Counted from the first letter of the stretch, positions 7,706 to 16,179 are shown. The stretch is DNA of 37,927 nt from Maribacter sp. (GCA_022865355.1 JALHST010000138.1:1-37927); one strand, 5' to 3'. The notes: generated by a model not told the origin, from the sequence alone. Numbers and translations: made by a program.

Positions 7706-8689
7706 GTGAAAGATTCTTTTGATCGATCAATTGATTATGTACGCATCGCGGTTACCGATAGATGCAATTTACGATGTTTTTATTGTATGCCCAAAGAGGG
7801 AATATCTTATGAGCCTAAGGAACATCTGCTCAGCTATGAGGAGATTATCAGATTACTAAGCATTTTGGGCGGATTGGGTTTTCAAAAAGTTCGCTTTACG
7901 GGGGGAGAACCTTTTTTGCGAAATGATTTTATGAAACTTTTGGAGAATACGGCGTCACTTGCAGATTATAATTCCATACACATTACCTCCAATGGCACCT
8001 TGTTGCAAAAGCACCTCCCTAAATTAAAAGATCTTGGTATTACCAACATTAATCTTAGTATCGATTCTTTGGACCCAGAACGGTTTCATAAGATTACGCG
8101 ACGAAATGATTATGATAAGGTAATACAAACTTTTTATTTACTGATGGAAGAGGGATTTAAAGTCAAACTAAATGCCGTAATCATGCACGGGGTGAACACC
8201 CAGGACATCATTCCATTGGCCGAGCTGGCAAAAGAACATAAGGTCGATGTGCGGTTTATTGAAGAAATGCCTTTTAATGGCGGCTACAAGCAAAATATCC
8301 AAATGTATACGGCCAAACAAATTTTGAACGACCTAAAAGTTCATTACCCAACTATTGAAAAATTGGAGGGATTGCCTGGGGATACTGCCAGTTTATATAA
8401 AATTCTGGGTTATAAAGGAACGATAGGCATCATCGCCGCCTTCACCCGAACGTTCTGTGATACCTGCAATCGGCTGCGAATATCTTCCAAAGGCGATATC
8501 AAAACGTGTCTTTATGATGGAGGTGTTTTTAATATCAAAGACTACATGCGCTCAGGAGTGACAGACATGGAATTGTCCCTAAAATTCCAAGAACTCATCA
8601 AACTAAAACCTAAGGATGGTTTTATAGCGGAAAAATCTCGAGAAAATGTCGATCGACCCCTTGAAAGCATGAGTGTTATCGGAGGTTGA
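7706..8689 (+). CDS. moaA: GTP 3',8-cyclase MoaA
   Basis: This radical SAM enzyme, acting with MoaC, makes cyclic pyranopterin monophosphate from GTP, the first step of molybdenum cofactor synthesis. The 327-residue protein has the SAM cluster motif CNLRCFYC near residues 20-27, the GGEP segment (FTGGEPFLRND), and the C-terminal second-cluster cysteines in FCDTCNRLRISSKGDIKTC. It ends in the conserved Gly-Gly tail (SVIGG). The start is the GTG at 7706; no suitable ATG lies upstream, and the N-terminal spacing to the CxxxCxxC motif is normal. The gene is coupled to moeA: its TGA at 8687-8689 lies just before the moeA ATG at 8691. Confidence 0.95.
   Translation: MKDSFDRSIDYVRIAVTDRCNLRCFYCMPKEGISYEPKEHLLSYEEIIRLLSILGGLGFQKVRFTGGEPFLRNDFMKLLENTASLADYNSIHITSNGTLLQKHLPKLKDLGITNINLSIDSLDPERFHKITRRNDYDKVIQTFYLLMEEGFKVKLNAVIMHGVNTQDIIPLAELAKEHKVDVRFIEEMPFNGGYKQNIQMYTAKQILNDLKVHYPTIEKLEGLPGDTASLYKILGYKGTIGIIAAFTRTFCDTCNRLRISSKGDIKTCLYDGGVFNIKDYMRSGVTDMELSLKFQELIKLKPKDGFIAEKSRENVDRPLESMSVIGG
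8681..8685 (+). promoter_or_regulatory. Shine-Dalgarno site deciding the moeA start
   Basis: GGAGG lies five bases before the ATG at 8691 and inside the last codons of moaA. Strong Shine-Dalgarno sites are uncommon in this phylum. It favours 8691 over the in-frame GTG at 8673. Confidence 0.65.
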
Positions 8690-8690
8690 T

Positions 8691-9905
8691 ATGAATACCA
8701 CTTTCATCACATACGAAGCGGCCTTGGCGATTCTTGAAGCACACAAGAGCGTGTTTGCCAATGAAGTACGCCCCTTGGAAGACTGTACCGGAGCATGGCT
8801 TGCGGAGGATTTAATTGCCGATCGCGATTTTCCTCCCTTCGATAGGGTAACTATGGATGGTATCGCCATTGTATTCGCCGAATACGAAGCAGGGAGACGC
8901 ACGTTTCCTATCGAATCTCTCGCCCCTGCAGGCACCTCGCAACTATCGTTGCAGGACAGCGGCCATTGCATTGAAGTGATGACTGGCGCCATTATGCCCG
9001 AAAAGACGGATACCGTAATCAGATATGAAGATTTAGTAATCACCGATAACTCGGCCACCATTACGGTAGATTCGCTTCGATTCCGACAAAATGTCCATTT
9101 CAAAGGAATCGACATTTTAAAGGGGAATCGTATCGTAAGGCAAGGTGGCGCTATTTCAAGTGCCGAGATCAATATTGCCGCTGCCGTTGGAAAGTCGACC
9201 CTCCTTGTAAAAAAAATGCCCAAAGTGGTTATTATTTCAACAGGGGATGAATTGATCAATGTGGATGCAATTCCCAAATTACACCAAATTCGGAGGTCGA
9301 ATATTTATGGGATAAAGAACACCTTAAAAGAATGGGGGCTTAAAGCAGATCTTGCACATTTGCCTGATGACCCCGCCGAAATGAAGCGTATCATTCCCCA
9401 ACTTTTGGACTCTTACGAAGTACTGATATTTACAGGAGGCGTGTCGAAAGGCAAGTTCGATTTTTTACCGGAGGTACTTGAATGGGCAGGGGTTATGAAA
9501 TTATTCCATAAAATTCAACAGCGTCCTGGAAAACCCTTTTGGTTCGGCACCAATGGATCCCATAAGAAAATATTCGCCCTTCCGGGCAATCCGGTATCTT
9601 CTTTCGTTTGTTTGTATGTCTATTTCCAATTTTGGTTAAAAAAATCCTTGGGCGTCGAAGAACAGCCCATGTACGTCATTTTGGACAAAGATGTTTCCTT
9701 TCAGCCCGATTTGATTTACTTTTTGGAAGCCAACTTGGAAAGCCGGGCAGATGGGTCGCTTTATGCAAATCCTATCGAGGGAAATGGTTCAGGTGATTTT
9801 GCCAACTTGGTGAAGACCGATGGTTTTTTGGTGTTACCACAATATAAATCAAAATTTAAGAAGGGAGAAGTCTATCGTTTTGTACCTTATAGGTCAAAAT
9901 TTTAA
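8691..9905 (+). CDS. moeA: Molybdopterin molybdotransferase MoeA
   Basis: MoeA inserts molybdate into adenylylated molybdopterin. The 404-residue protein has the full MoeA layout: an N-terminal domain with FPPFDRVTMDGIAI at about residues 44-57, the MPT-binding domain with STGDEL, FTGGVSKGKFDFLPEVL and RPGKPFWFG, the loop ALPGNPVSSFVCLYVYF, and a C-terminal beta-barrel domain. It is the second gene of moaA-moeA. The usual partner, MogA or MoaB, which adenylylates the substrate, is not visible in the window and must be elsewhere if the pathway is complete. Confidence 0.93.
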   Translation: MNTTFITYEAALAILEAHKSVFANEVRPLEDCTGAWLAEDLIADRDFPPFDRVTMDGIAIVFAEYEAGRRTFPIESLAPAGTSQLSLQDSGHCIEVMTGAIMPEKTDTVIRYEDLVITDNSATITVDSLRFRQNVHFKGIDILKGNRIVRQGGAISSAEINIAAAVGKSTLLVKKMPKVVIISTGDELINVDAIPKLHQIRRSNIYGIKNTLKEWGLKADLAHLPDDPAEMKRIIPQLLDSYEVLIFTGGVSKGKFDFLPEVLEWAGVMKLFHKIQQRPGKPFWFGTNGSHKKIFALPGNPVSSFVCLYVYFQFWLKKSLGVEEQPMYVILDKDVSFQPDLIYFLEANLESRADGSLYANPIEGNGSGDFANLVKTDGFLVLPQYKSKFKKGEVYRFVPYRSKF

Positions 9906-9914
9906 AGAATCACA

Positions 9915-10370
9915 TTGGAAGCTATAAAATCAAGCTGCTGTAACACAAAGCTGCCGTCAAATAAAATTGCTGACGGTGCTAATGGTTCTATGTCATTCCT
10001 ATCAACTTTATTGCTGATATTGCTTCCTAAATGTCCCCTATGCATCACGGCCTATATGGGTGCTATCATCATGTTTTTCGATATAGAATACTCTCAATTA
10101 GTCCCTTTTCTTTTATATGCCAAACCAGTTTTGGGAGGTATCATCCTCTTATTGATCTTAATAAACTATAAAGGTAGGAGAACGCTTATTGCCCTGGGCA
10201 TTGCCAGTTGTGCTTTGGTGTTATTATTGCTATCAACCTATACCTTCATTTTATTAGTACCGTCCTGGATACTTTATTTCTCATTTTTCTTCGCCATTTG
10301 GTATAATGGCAACTTCCAGTATTTTTATCGATTTATGCGTTTAAGAAATCAGAAAAAAGCGGTTTCATGA
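9915..10370 (+). CDS. Small membrane protein with CC and CPLC cysteine motifs
   Basis: I do not recognise a named family with certainty. The 151-residue protein has a short hydrophilic N-terminus with an adjacent cysteine pair (SSCCNTK), then about three to four membrane segments (roughly residues 27-52, 57-81, 88-110 and 112-130). LLPKCPLCITAYMG lies in the first segment. Paired cysteines near the N-terminus plus a CxxC in the first helix recall MerT/MerC-type metal carriers, but similarity is only at that level. Nine bases separate it from moeA, and it ends at the shared terminator, so it belongs to the moaA-moeA transcript. A role in metal (for example copper) or thiol handling for the molybdoenzymes is a guess. 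The start is TTG at 9915; the ATG at 9990 would remove the CC pair. Confidence 0.65.
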   Translation: MEAIKSSCCNTKLPSNKIADGANGSMSFLSTLLLILLPKCPLCITAYMGAIIMFFDIEYSQLVPFLLYAKPVLGGIILLLILINYKGRRTLIALGIASCALVLLLLSTYTFILLVPSWILYFSFFFAIWYNGNFQYFYRFMRLRNQKKAVS

Positions 10371-10382
10371 TAACCACTTTTT
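10354..10382. terminator. Bidirectional terminator between convergent molybdenum operons
   Basis: AAAAAGCGGTT (10354-10364) and AACCACTTTTT (10372-10382) pair over 11 positions with one C-A mismatch around a 7-base loop. The A-run and T-run arms give a U-tract on both strands. The hairpin covers the stop codons of both the plus-strand membrane-protein gene and the minus-strand TauE/SafE gene, ending the moaA and iorA operons together. Confidence 0.7.
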
Positions 10383-11166
10383 AAAACTGGGTGCCCAGCC
10401 CGTTGATCAGCAAGACGCGCATGCCCACTATAAGAACGAGGATTCCCGTAATGAGTTTAATGCTATTACCGGTCAATTTGTTCAAACTGATTCGAATGCC
10501 CAATTGCCCACCCAGCAAGACGGCTACTATAAGACCTGATGCCTCGAGCCAAGGTATTTCGAAGGTGCCGTTGATCAACAACCCCCCAATGCCCGATACC
10601 GAATTCACCAAAATAAAAAAACTTGCCAATGCAGCAATCTTAATCGATTTGTCCCATTTCATATGGTTAAGGATAGGTGCCAGAAAAATTCCGCCCCCGA
10701 TTCCTACCAAACCTGATAACAGACCGATGCCCCCACCCAGTATGTAGTTCATATAGGGCGGATAATTTCGATTGACCTCTTGCGATGAAGTCACTTTATA
10801 GGTTTGATAGATCAGGGCCAATGACGAGATTATCAAGGCGGCCCCTAAAATGATAAAGAAGATATGCTCCTTGAGTCGAAAGGATGCCCCGAGGAATGCC
10901 ATGGGAATACTGGTAATGATAAAAGGCAAGAATTTCTTAAAATCGAGGTGTCCGTTTTTAAAGTACAGATAGCTACTCCCCGATACTACTACCAAATTGC
11001 ACACCAAGGCGGTACTTCGTATCGCGAAGAAACTCGTAAATACCAGCGTCAGAATGGCCAGATAACTAGATCCACCTCCAAATCCTACTGAGGAATACAG
11101 GGTGGCAATAATAAAAAATCCGATACACAACAATGCCAAGCCCTCAATATTTTGTGGCATAGGCAT
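10381..11166 (-). CDS. TauE/SafE-family membrane permease
   Basis: This 261-residue integral membrane protein has about eight predicted helices and the family's two half-repeats. FFIIATLYSSVGFGGGSSYLA lies in the first half and GGGIGLLSGLVGIGGGIFLAP in the second; the repeated GxGGG turns are typical of TauE/SafE (formerly DUF81). Characterised members export sulfite, sulfoacetate or other organosulfur anions. It overlaps the moeB-rhodanese gene by 23 bases and is the last gene of the operon. A link to sulfur or oxyanion traffic for cofactor synthesis is plausible but not shown. The start is the ATG at 11166; a second ATG at 11160 is equally possible. Confidence 0.85.
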   Translation of the reverse strand: MPMPQNIEGLALLCIGFFIIATLYSSVGFGGGSSYLAILTLVFTSFFAIRSTALVCNLVVVSGSSYLYFKNGHLDFKKFLPFIITSIPMAFLGASFRLKEHIFFIILGAALIISSLALIYQTYKVTSSQEVNRNYPPYMNYILGGGIGLLSGLVGIGGGIFLAPILNHMKWDKSIKIAALASFFILVNSVSGIGGLLINGTFEIPWLEASGLIVAVLLGGQLGIRISLNKLTGNSIKLITGILVLIVGMRVLLINGLGTQF

Positions 11167-12217
11167 TCAAGTTGTTAATACCTCCTTTTACATTGATAAA
11201 AGTGGTCTTTGGTTGAAGTTCGCGAAGGGTTGCCACAGCCTGATGACTTCGTACCCCTGACTGACAAATGACGTACACGGGACCATTGGCACTTATTTCG
11301 TTTATTCGCGTTTCCATTTCCGCCAATGGAATATTTACCGTTTTGGGCAGGTGAAAGGCATTAAATTCGCTTCGGGTCCGCACATCGATGCAGACGACAT
11401 CCTCACTTGAATGTAATAATTCAAATTCAGGGGCCCCGATGGCCGATACGGGTACCTGACAATCAAAATCATAGGTTGATTTTAGTGCCTCAATATCCAG
11501 GTTTTTATTTAGCCTTGAAAATTTAATTTTGGTCAAGCTTTGATCCAAACCGTTATAAAGAAGGAGTTTGCCTGAGAGTACTTCCCCGATTCCCGTAATC
11601 ACCTTGATGGTTTCCATGGCCTGAAAATTTCCAACAATTCCGGGGATAATTCCTAAAACCCCATTTTCTTCGCAACTAGGAATCTCGGCAGGTCGAGGCA
11701 TATTCTTGAACAAACAGCGATAGGTAGGCCCTTGTTGAAAATTAAAAACGCTCACTTGACCTTCAAAACCATGTAAGGCACCATAAACAAAAGGTTTTTT
11801 AAGGATTACGCAGGCATCGTTGATCAAATAACGTGTCGGGAAATTATCGGATGCGTCAACGACCATATCATATTCCCGAATAATTTCCAGGGCATTTTCA
11901 GTCGTGAGAAAGGTAGGGTAGCCGGTTAATAAAGTTTCTGAATTTTGAGCATTTAGTTTTTCAATGGCTACGGCGACTTTCGATTTTCCGATGTCAGATT
12001 CACCGTACAAGACCTGTCGATGAAGATTGGAGGCCGATACAATATCGTTATCGACCAAGCCCAATGTGCCCACGCCCATGGCATTCAAATAGGTCATAAC
12101 CGGTACCCCTAGCCCGCCGGCACCAACCACAAGGACCTTAGCTCGGGCCAATTTTTCTTGCCCTACCGGGCCGAAGTCCTTTAAAATAGTTTGTCGGGAA
12201 TACCGAGTTGAGTTCAT
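11144..12217 (-). CDS. moeB: MoeB/ThiF-type adenylyltransferase fused to rhodanese
   Basis: The protein activates the C-terminal glycine of the MoaD sulfur carrier by adenylylation. It has 357 residues: a ThiF/MoeB domain (about 1-235) and a rhodanese domain (about 260-357), the MoeBR/MoeZ layout in which the second domain can supply the sulfur. The ATP loop is VVGAGGLGVP at about residues 30-39 and DASDNFPTRYLINDAC follows near 120. The rhodanese active loop is CQSGVRS with Cys318. Of the four zinc cysteines of E. coli MoeB (PCYRC and CxxC), only the one in TYRC remains, so the structural zinc site seems lost. It overlaps the mobA-like gene by four bases and sits in one operon with moaD. ThiF-like substrate overlap cannot be ruled out. 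Confidence 0.88.
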   Translation of the reverse strand: MNSTRYSRQTILKDFGPVGQEKLARAKVLVVGAGGLGVPVMTYLNAMGVGTLGLVDNDIVSASNLHRQVLYGESDIGKSKVAVAIEKLNAQNSETLLTGYPTFLTTENALEIIREYDMVVDASDNFPTRYLINDACVILKKPFVYGALHGFEGQVSVFNFQQGPTYRCLFKNMPRPAEIPSCEENGVLGIIPGIVGNFQAMETIKVITGIGEVLSGKLLLYNGLDQSLTKIKFSRLNKNLDIEALKSTYDFDCQVPVSAIGAPEFELLHSSEDVVCIDVRTRSEFNAFHLPKTVNIPLAEMETRINEISANGPVYVICQSGVRSHQAVATLRELQPKTTFINVKGGINNLNAYATKY

Positions 12218-12810
12218 ACCCTTATTAATTTTAGCATGGCTTCTTTGTATTCCTCCTCCGAATTCGCATTGAGAAGAACCTGTTCATTCCTAGGGAATAC
12301 CAAGGCAACATCACTGTTGATCAAATATTTGCGAGGGCAGGTTCCATGACCGCTTCGGAGATAATCAATCGATTCCGATAGGGCACTTGATTCCCAAATA
12401 GCGCACAAAGGCTCCGGTAAGGGATTTTCTTTTAAGGCAAAGGCCGTCGCTTTTTTTGCTTGGTTCCTGGCGGCAATTAATTCTTTCAAGGCGGGTTGGT
12501 CGATCAAAGGCAAATCACAGGCTAAGACCAGCCAAGCCACATCGGGGTGCTGCTTGTGTGCCGATATAAGTCCGTTAAAGGGGCCCTTAAATTCATCGTC
12601 ATCGACAATCACATTCACATGCGACGGTAATTCGGATAGCTGATCCCCTCGTATACTCATGAAAGGTTTTTCACAGACCGTTGCCAGTAAACCATATAAA
12701 TAATCCCTTTGGGGCATGCCGTGATAATTGATCAATCCCTTATCCTGTCCCATTCGGGTACTTTTACCACCCGATAATATCAAACCATAGATTTTATCGA
12801 CCGAAGTCAT
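12214..12810 (-). CDS. mobA: MobA-like molybdenum cofactor nucleotidyltransferase
   Basis: This 198-residue nucleotidyltransferase adds a nucleotide to the mature cofactor. The N-terminal loop LILSGGKSTRMGQDKGL matches MobA (guanylyltransferase) better than MocA, which usually starts LAAGxSxRMG. LVLACDLPLID carries the metal-binding aspartate. CO dehydrogenase and IorAB-type enzymes normally carry the cytosine dinucleotide form made by MocA, so the true nucleotide used is open. The start is the ATG at 12810, set by GGAGG at 12820-12816; an upstream in-frame ATG at 12885 would add 25 unlikely residues inside moaC. It overlaps moaC by 17 bases and moeB by four. Confidence 0.82.
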   Translation of the reverse strand: MTSVDKIYGLILSGGKSTRMGQDKGLINYHGMPQRDYLYGLLATVCEKPFMSIRGDQLSELPSHVNVIVDDDEFKGPFNGLISAHKQHPDVAWLVLACDLPLIDQPALKELIAARNQAKKATAFALKENPLPEPLCAIWESSALSESIDYLRSGHGTCPRKYLINSDVALVFPRNEQVLLNANSEEEYKEAMLKLIRV

Positions 12811-13267
12811 TTTTACCTCCTGTTTTTTGTTCCAACTGAATATCGGAAATTTGTATATCATGCGATAGCGCCTTGCACATATCATAAATTGTCAATGCGG
12901 CGATCGATACCCCGGTCAATGCTTCCATTTCGACGCCCGTACGATCTTGGCATTTAACCATACAGACGATTTCCAAAGAACGTTCCTTGGGAAAAATGTC
13001 TATATCTATTTTGGATAGGTTGATCTGATGGCACAGGGGAATCAGTTCAGAGGTGCGCTTTGCTGCCTGGATTCCCGCAAGAATGGCCGTCTGGAGAATA
13101 CTCCCCTTTTTGCCCAAAAATTCTTGGGACGCCAGTGAATCGAATACCTCTTTTGGAAAGATTACCTGGCCCGAAGCCATCGCCATACGATCGCTTTTTT
13201 CCTTGTTGGATACATCGACCATAACGGCCTTTCCGGCTTCATCCAAATGTGTAAGATTCTTTGACAT
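12794..13267 (-). CDS. moaC: Cyclic pyranopterin monophosphate synthase MoaC
   Basis: MoaC converts the MoaA product into cyclic pyranopterin monophosphate. All key segments are visible in this 157-residue protein: LIPLCHQINLSKID at about residues 75-88, CQDRTGVEMEALTGVSIAAL at about 106-125, the MCKAL helix and the C-terminal KTGGKNDFGR. Length and motif order are normal for the family. It follows moaE after 28 bases and overlaps the mobA-like gene. Its partner moaA is in the convergent operon some 5 kb away. Confidence 0.95.
   Translation of the reverse strand: MSKNLTHLDEAGKAVMVDVSNKEKSDRMAMASGQVIFPKEVFDSLASQEFLGKKGSILQTAILAGIQAAKRTSELIPLCHQINLSKIDIDIFPKERSLEIVCMVKCQDRTGVEMEALTGVSIAALTIYDMCKALSHDIQISDIQLEQKTGGKNDFGR
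12816..12820 (-). promoter_or_regulatory. Shine-Dalgarno site deciding the mobA start
   Basis: GGAGG on the minus strand lies five bases upstream of the ATG at 12810, inside the end of moaC. It is the second strong Shine-Dalgarno site of the cofactor genes; both sit where two reading frames overlap or abut. Confidence 0.65.
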
Positions 13268-13295
13268 ATTAATTGAATCTGGCTTATGTAATTCA

Positions 13296-13718
13296 CTAAG
13301 GATGGGCAGAAACCCAAACTGTTTTATTACGAAAAATTTCCTTTTTCCAAATGGGAACGCGATCCTTGAGGGTATCGATCAAGAAACGACAGGCCTCGAA
13401 ACATTCGCTTCGGTGTGCTGAAGAAGCTCCGACGATGACTACGGGTTCTTCCACTTTTTTAATCCCCGTGGCATGACGCAGTACCAATTTGTTCAAATCC
13501 CATTTCGAAAAGGCCTCATCGGCAATCTTTCTCATTTCCTTCAAGGCCATGGTCTTGTAGGTTTCGAACTCCAACGCCACCACCGCTTCCTTGTTCGTAA
13601 ATTCCCTTACCGAACCGATAAAAACACAGATACCTCCACTTTGTGCATGGGAAAGTTCCGAATACACACGGGAAGTATCAATGGTATCTACAATTTCTAT
13701 GATTATTTTTTTCATCAC
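13296..13718 (-). CDS. moaE: Molybdopterin synthase large subunit MoaE
   Basis: MoaE is the catalytic subunit of molybdopterin synthase; with thiocarboxylated MoaD it adds the dithiolene sulfurs. The 140-residue protein shows the family's FIGSVRE segment near residues 33-39, RHATGIKKVEEPVVIV, SSAHRSECFEACRFLID near 99-115, and the active-site lysine stretch VPIWKKE near 121-127. It overlaps moaD by four bases, the usual coupling for these two subunits, and precedes moaC. Confidence 0.95.
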   Translation of the reverse strand: MMKKIIIEIVDTIDTSRVYSELSHAQSGGICVFIGSVREFTNKEAVVALEFETYKTMALKEMRKIADEAFSKWDLNKLVLRHATGIKKVEEPVVIVGASSAHRSECFEACRFLIDTLKDRVPIWKKEIFRNKTVWVSAHP

Positions 13719-13957
13719 CCTCCACTAACTGGCGGAATAATGGCTATTTCATCATTCCGACCTAAAGGTACATCATCTTCGGCATACTCACTATTTACGG
13801 CAACGGCAAAAGACGACAAATTAGAAAATTCTGGGAATTTTCGTTTTAGAAATCGCTTCAATTGCCCGACCGAAAGAAGATCTTCATGTTCCCCTTCAAG
13901 CCGCAACCGCGATTCGCCCACAATATCCTTAGCAATTCCAAAAAGTAGTACGTCCAT
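13715..13957 (-). CDS. moaD: Molybdopterin synthase sulfur carrier MoaD
   Basis: This 80-residue ubiquitin-fold protein ends in Gly-Gly (AIIPPVSGG), the terminus that MoeB adenylylates and that is then turned into a thiocarboxylate for MoaE. Its size and the DEIAIIPPVSGG ending are standard. It starts five bases after iorB and overlaps moaE by four, so the cofactor genes are transcribed together with the molybdoenzyme they serve. Confidence 0.93.
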   Translation of the reverse strand: MDVLLFGIAKDIVGESRLRLEGEHEDLLSVGQLKRFLKRKFPEFSNLSSFAVAVNSEYAEDDVPLGRNDEIAIIPPVSGG

Positions 13958-13962
13958 AAAAA

Positions 13963-16179
13963 TTATCCGATGACTTCCTTCGCCATCATATTGTTTATAA
14001 AAGGTTGTTTATAGATGCGATTACCTGTGGCTTTCTTCAGGGCAATCGATACCGCCGCTCCTGCGGGTGGCAAGGCCGGTTCTCCCAAACCGGTCGGGCT
14101 CAGGGTATTTTCAACAAAAAAGGTTTCGACTTTAGGGGCTTCATTCATACGTATGAGTCGATAACGATCATAATTATTGCTCTCTGGTGCACCGTCTTTA
14201 AACATAAAGTTCGCATACATCGCATGGCCGACGCCATCCACAATACCACCTTCGATTTGATTGCGTGCCCCCAAGGGGTTGACAACTATGCCACAATCAA
14301 CGGCCACCGTAATTTTTTTCACCACCGGGGTATTATTTTCTATGACCACATCAGCTACTTCCGCCACGTGTGTATTATGGCAATAATAGGCACAAAAACC
14401 TTGAAAAACCCCTGGTTTAGGATTTCTATAACCTGATTTTTCAACAACCAGATGAATTACATCTTCTAATCGTTGTGGGGAATATTCAATGCGTTCATCT
14501 GTGGTGCCTTTGACTTTTTGCAAAAGATCTAAGCGCATTTGAACGGGGTCTTTATCCATCAACTCGGCGAGTTCATCCAAGAAACTTTGCTCGGCGAATG
14601 AAAGGAAATTCGTATAGGGCGCCCTCCAAGCTCCTGTCGTTATGTTGCTATCATATTTTGCAACATCAACCTGATAATTTTCAAGCGTGCCGGCAGGAAA
14701 AAAATTGGGAATCAACCCGTACATATTGTCATTTATCGCAGCTTCCTTTAAATGATAGCCCGTAATTTCCCCATTTTTGATACTGGCCTTGATGCGATAT
14801 TTAATGGCAGGACGATAAACGCCAGTGGTCATGTCGTCTTCCCTTGTCGACACCATTTTAACCGGTTTTTTGATGGCATTGGCTATCTCTGCCGCCTCAT
14901 ATACAAAATCACCATAGAGCCGACGTCCAAAGCCGCCTCCCATACGGGTCATTTCCAAATGAACATCGGCAACGTCCCGTCCAAGCATTTCTGCTACTGT
15001 GGCTGCCGCATCTGCGGGTGTTTGTACGGGCCCGACCAAATGAATCCGATCTTCGGTTACATTCGCAAAAAAGTTCATCGGTTCCATACAGTTATGGGGT
15101 AAAAAGGGCGATTCATAGGTACGCTCCAAAACTTTATCGGCCTGCTCAAATGCCTTCGCGACATTCCCATCCTTTCGCAAGGTGGTAAATACCTTTCCAT
15201 CTAAAAGGCCTAAGAGTCTTTTATCCTGAAAATCGGTGCTCTCTAATGGTGTACCCTCAGTCCATGTAGCCTGTATCGCCTTTTTTCCCTGGATTGCTTC
15301 CCATGTAGTTTTGGCAATCACCACCACTTTATCGCTATCCGACAATTTCACCGTCCAGTTTTGTTCTTCTTTTCCCAATAGTTCCCGGGCCTTTTGCCCT
15401 ATGCGAATCACATCGATTACGCCCGGCATCGCCCGGGCCTCAGAATCATCAAAGGTATCCAAGACTTTCCCGAATGAAGGGGGTCTTAAAACAGAGGCAT
15501 AGACCATACCCTCCTCTTTATAATCCAACCCAAATAAGGGTTTTCCGGTTATGATTTTGTCAATATCTACATTTGTAATGTCTTGGCCGATAAGGGAATA
15601 TTCTTTTGGGTCTTTCAAGACCACATTCTCGGGCACTTCAAGGGTCGCCGCATCATTCACAACATCGCCATAGCCCAGTGTTTCTCCCTTGGCATTGGTG
15701 ATTATTCCTTGTTTGGCTTCGCATTCTGCGGGATCGACGCCCCAACGGGCAGCAGCCGCATTTACCAACATTTGTCGGGCCGTTGCCCCCGTCTGACGCA
15801 ATGGATCCCATCCAAAACGGATGGATTGACTACCTCCGGCAATTTGACGGGTGTAATTCTTTGTATCCAAGATGCCCTGTTGTACATATACATTGTCCCA
15901 GGGAACATCCAATTCTTCCGCTATGATCATGGGCATAGAGGTCTTTACTCCCTGACCGATCTCGGGATTGGGAGAAAAGATGGTGACCATACCATTATCG
16001 GCAATTTTTATAAAGGCATTAAAATCATTGAAATTCAATTTTGAAATATCTACGGGCATTTCCACTTTGGGTTTACAGGCCGTAAATAAATTGAAACCGA
16101 TAAGCATACCCCCTCCGGCAAGGGAAGAGGTTCGTAAAAATGCCCTTCGGCTAAATTTTATGGATACTAGGGTCGACAT
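13963..16179 (-). CDS. iorB: IorB-like molybdenum oxidoreductase large subunit, Tat-exported
   Basis: This 738-residue protein is the catalytic subunit of a two-subunit xanthine-dehydrogenase-family enzyme of the isoquinoline 1-oxidoreductase/aldehyde dehydrogenase type. The N-terminus has a twin-arginine signal (SRRAFLRTSS at about residues 10-19, then a hydrophobic stretch ending LFTAC, a possible but imperfect lipobox). The cofactor loop MGGGFGRR and active-site glutamate in PTGLGEPALPP are present; AYRC is absent, so it is not a CO dehydrogenase. The paired iron-sulfur subunit lies 17 bases upstream; no FAD subunit is present, as in IorAB, so electrons probably go to a cytochrome or quinone in the envelope. 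The substrate is unknown, most likely an aldehyde or N-heterocycle. The start is the ATG at 16179. Confidence 0.9.
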   Translation of the reverse strand: MSTLVSIKFSRRAFLRTSSLAGGGMLIGFNLFTACKPKVEMPVDISKLNFNDFNAFIKIADNGMVTIFSPNPEIGQGVKTSMPMIIAEELDVPWDNVYVQQGILDTKNYTRQIAGGSQSIRFGWDPLRQTGATARQMLVNAAAARWGVDPAECEAKQGIITNAKGETLGYGDVVNDAATLEVPENVVLKDPKEYSLIGQDITNVDIDKIITGKPLFGLDYKEEGMVYASVLRPPSFGKVLDTFDDSEARAMPGVIDVIRIGQKARELLGKEEQNWTVKLSDSDKVVVIAKTTWEAIQGKKAIQATWTEGTPLESTDFQDKRLLGLLDGKVFTTLRKDGNVAKAFEQADKVLERTYESPFLPHNCMEPMNFFANVTEDRIHLVGPVQTPADAAATVAEMLGRDVADVHLEMTRMGGGFGRRLYGDFVYEAAEIANAIKKPVKMVSTREDDMTTGVYRPAIKYRIKASIKNGEITGYHLKEAAINDNMYGLIPNFFPAGTLENYQVDVAKYDSNITTGAWRAPYTNFLSFAEQSFLDELAELMDKDPVQMRLDLLQKVKGTTDERIEYSPQRLEDVIHLVVEKSGYRNPKPGVFQGFCAYYCHNTHVAEVADVVIENNTPVVKKITVAVDCGIVVNPLGARNQIEGGIVDGVGHAMYANFMFKDGAPESNNYDRYRLIRMNEAPKVETFFVENTLSPTGLGEPALPPAGAAVSIALKKATGNRIYKQPFINNMMAKEVIG

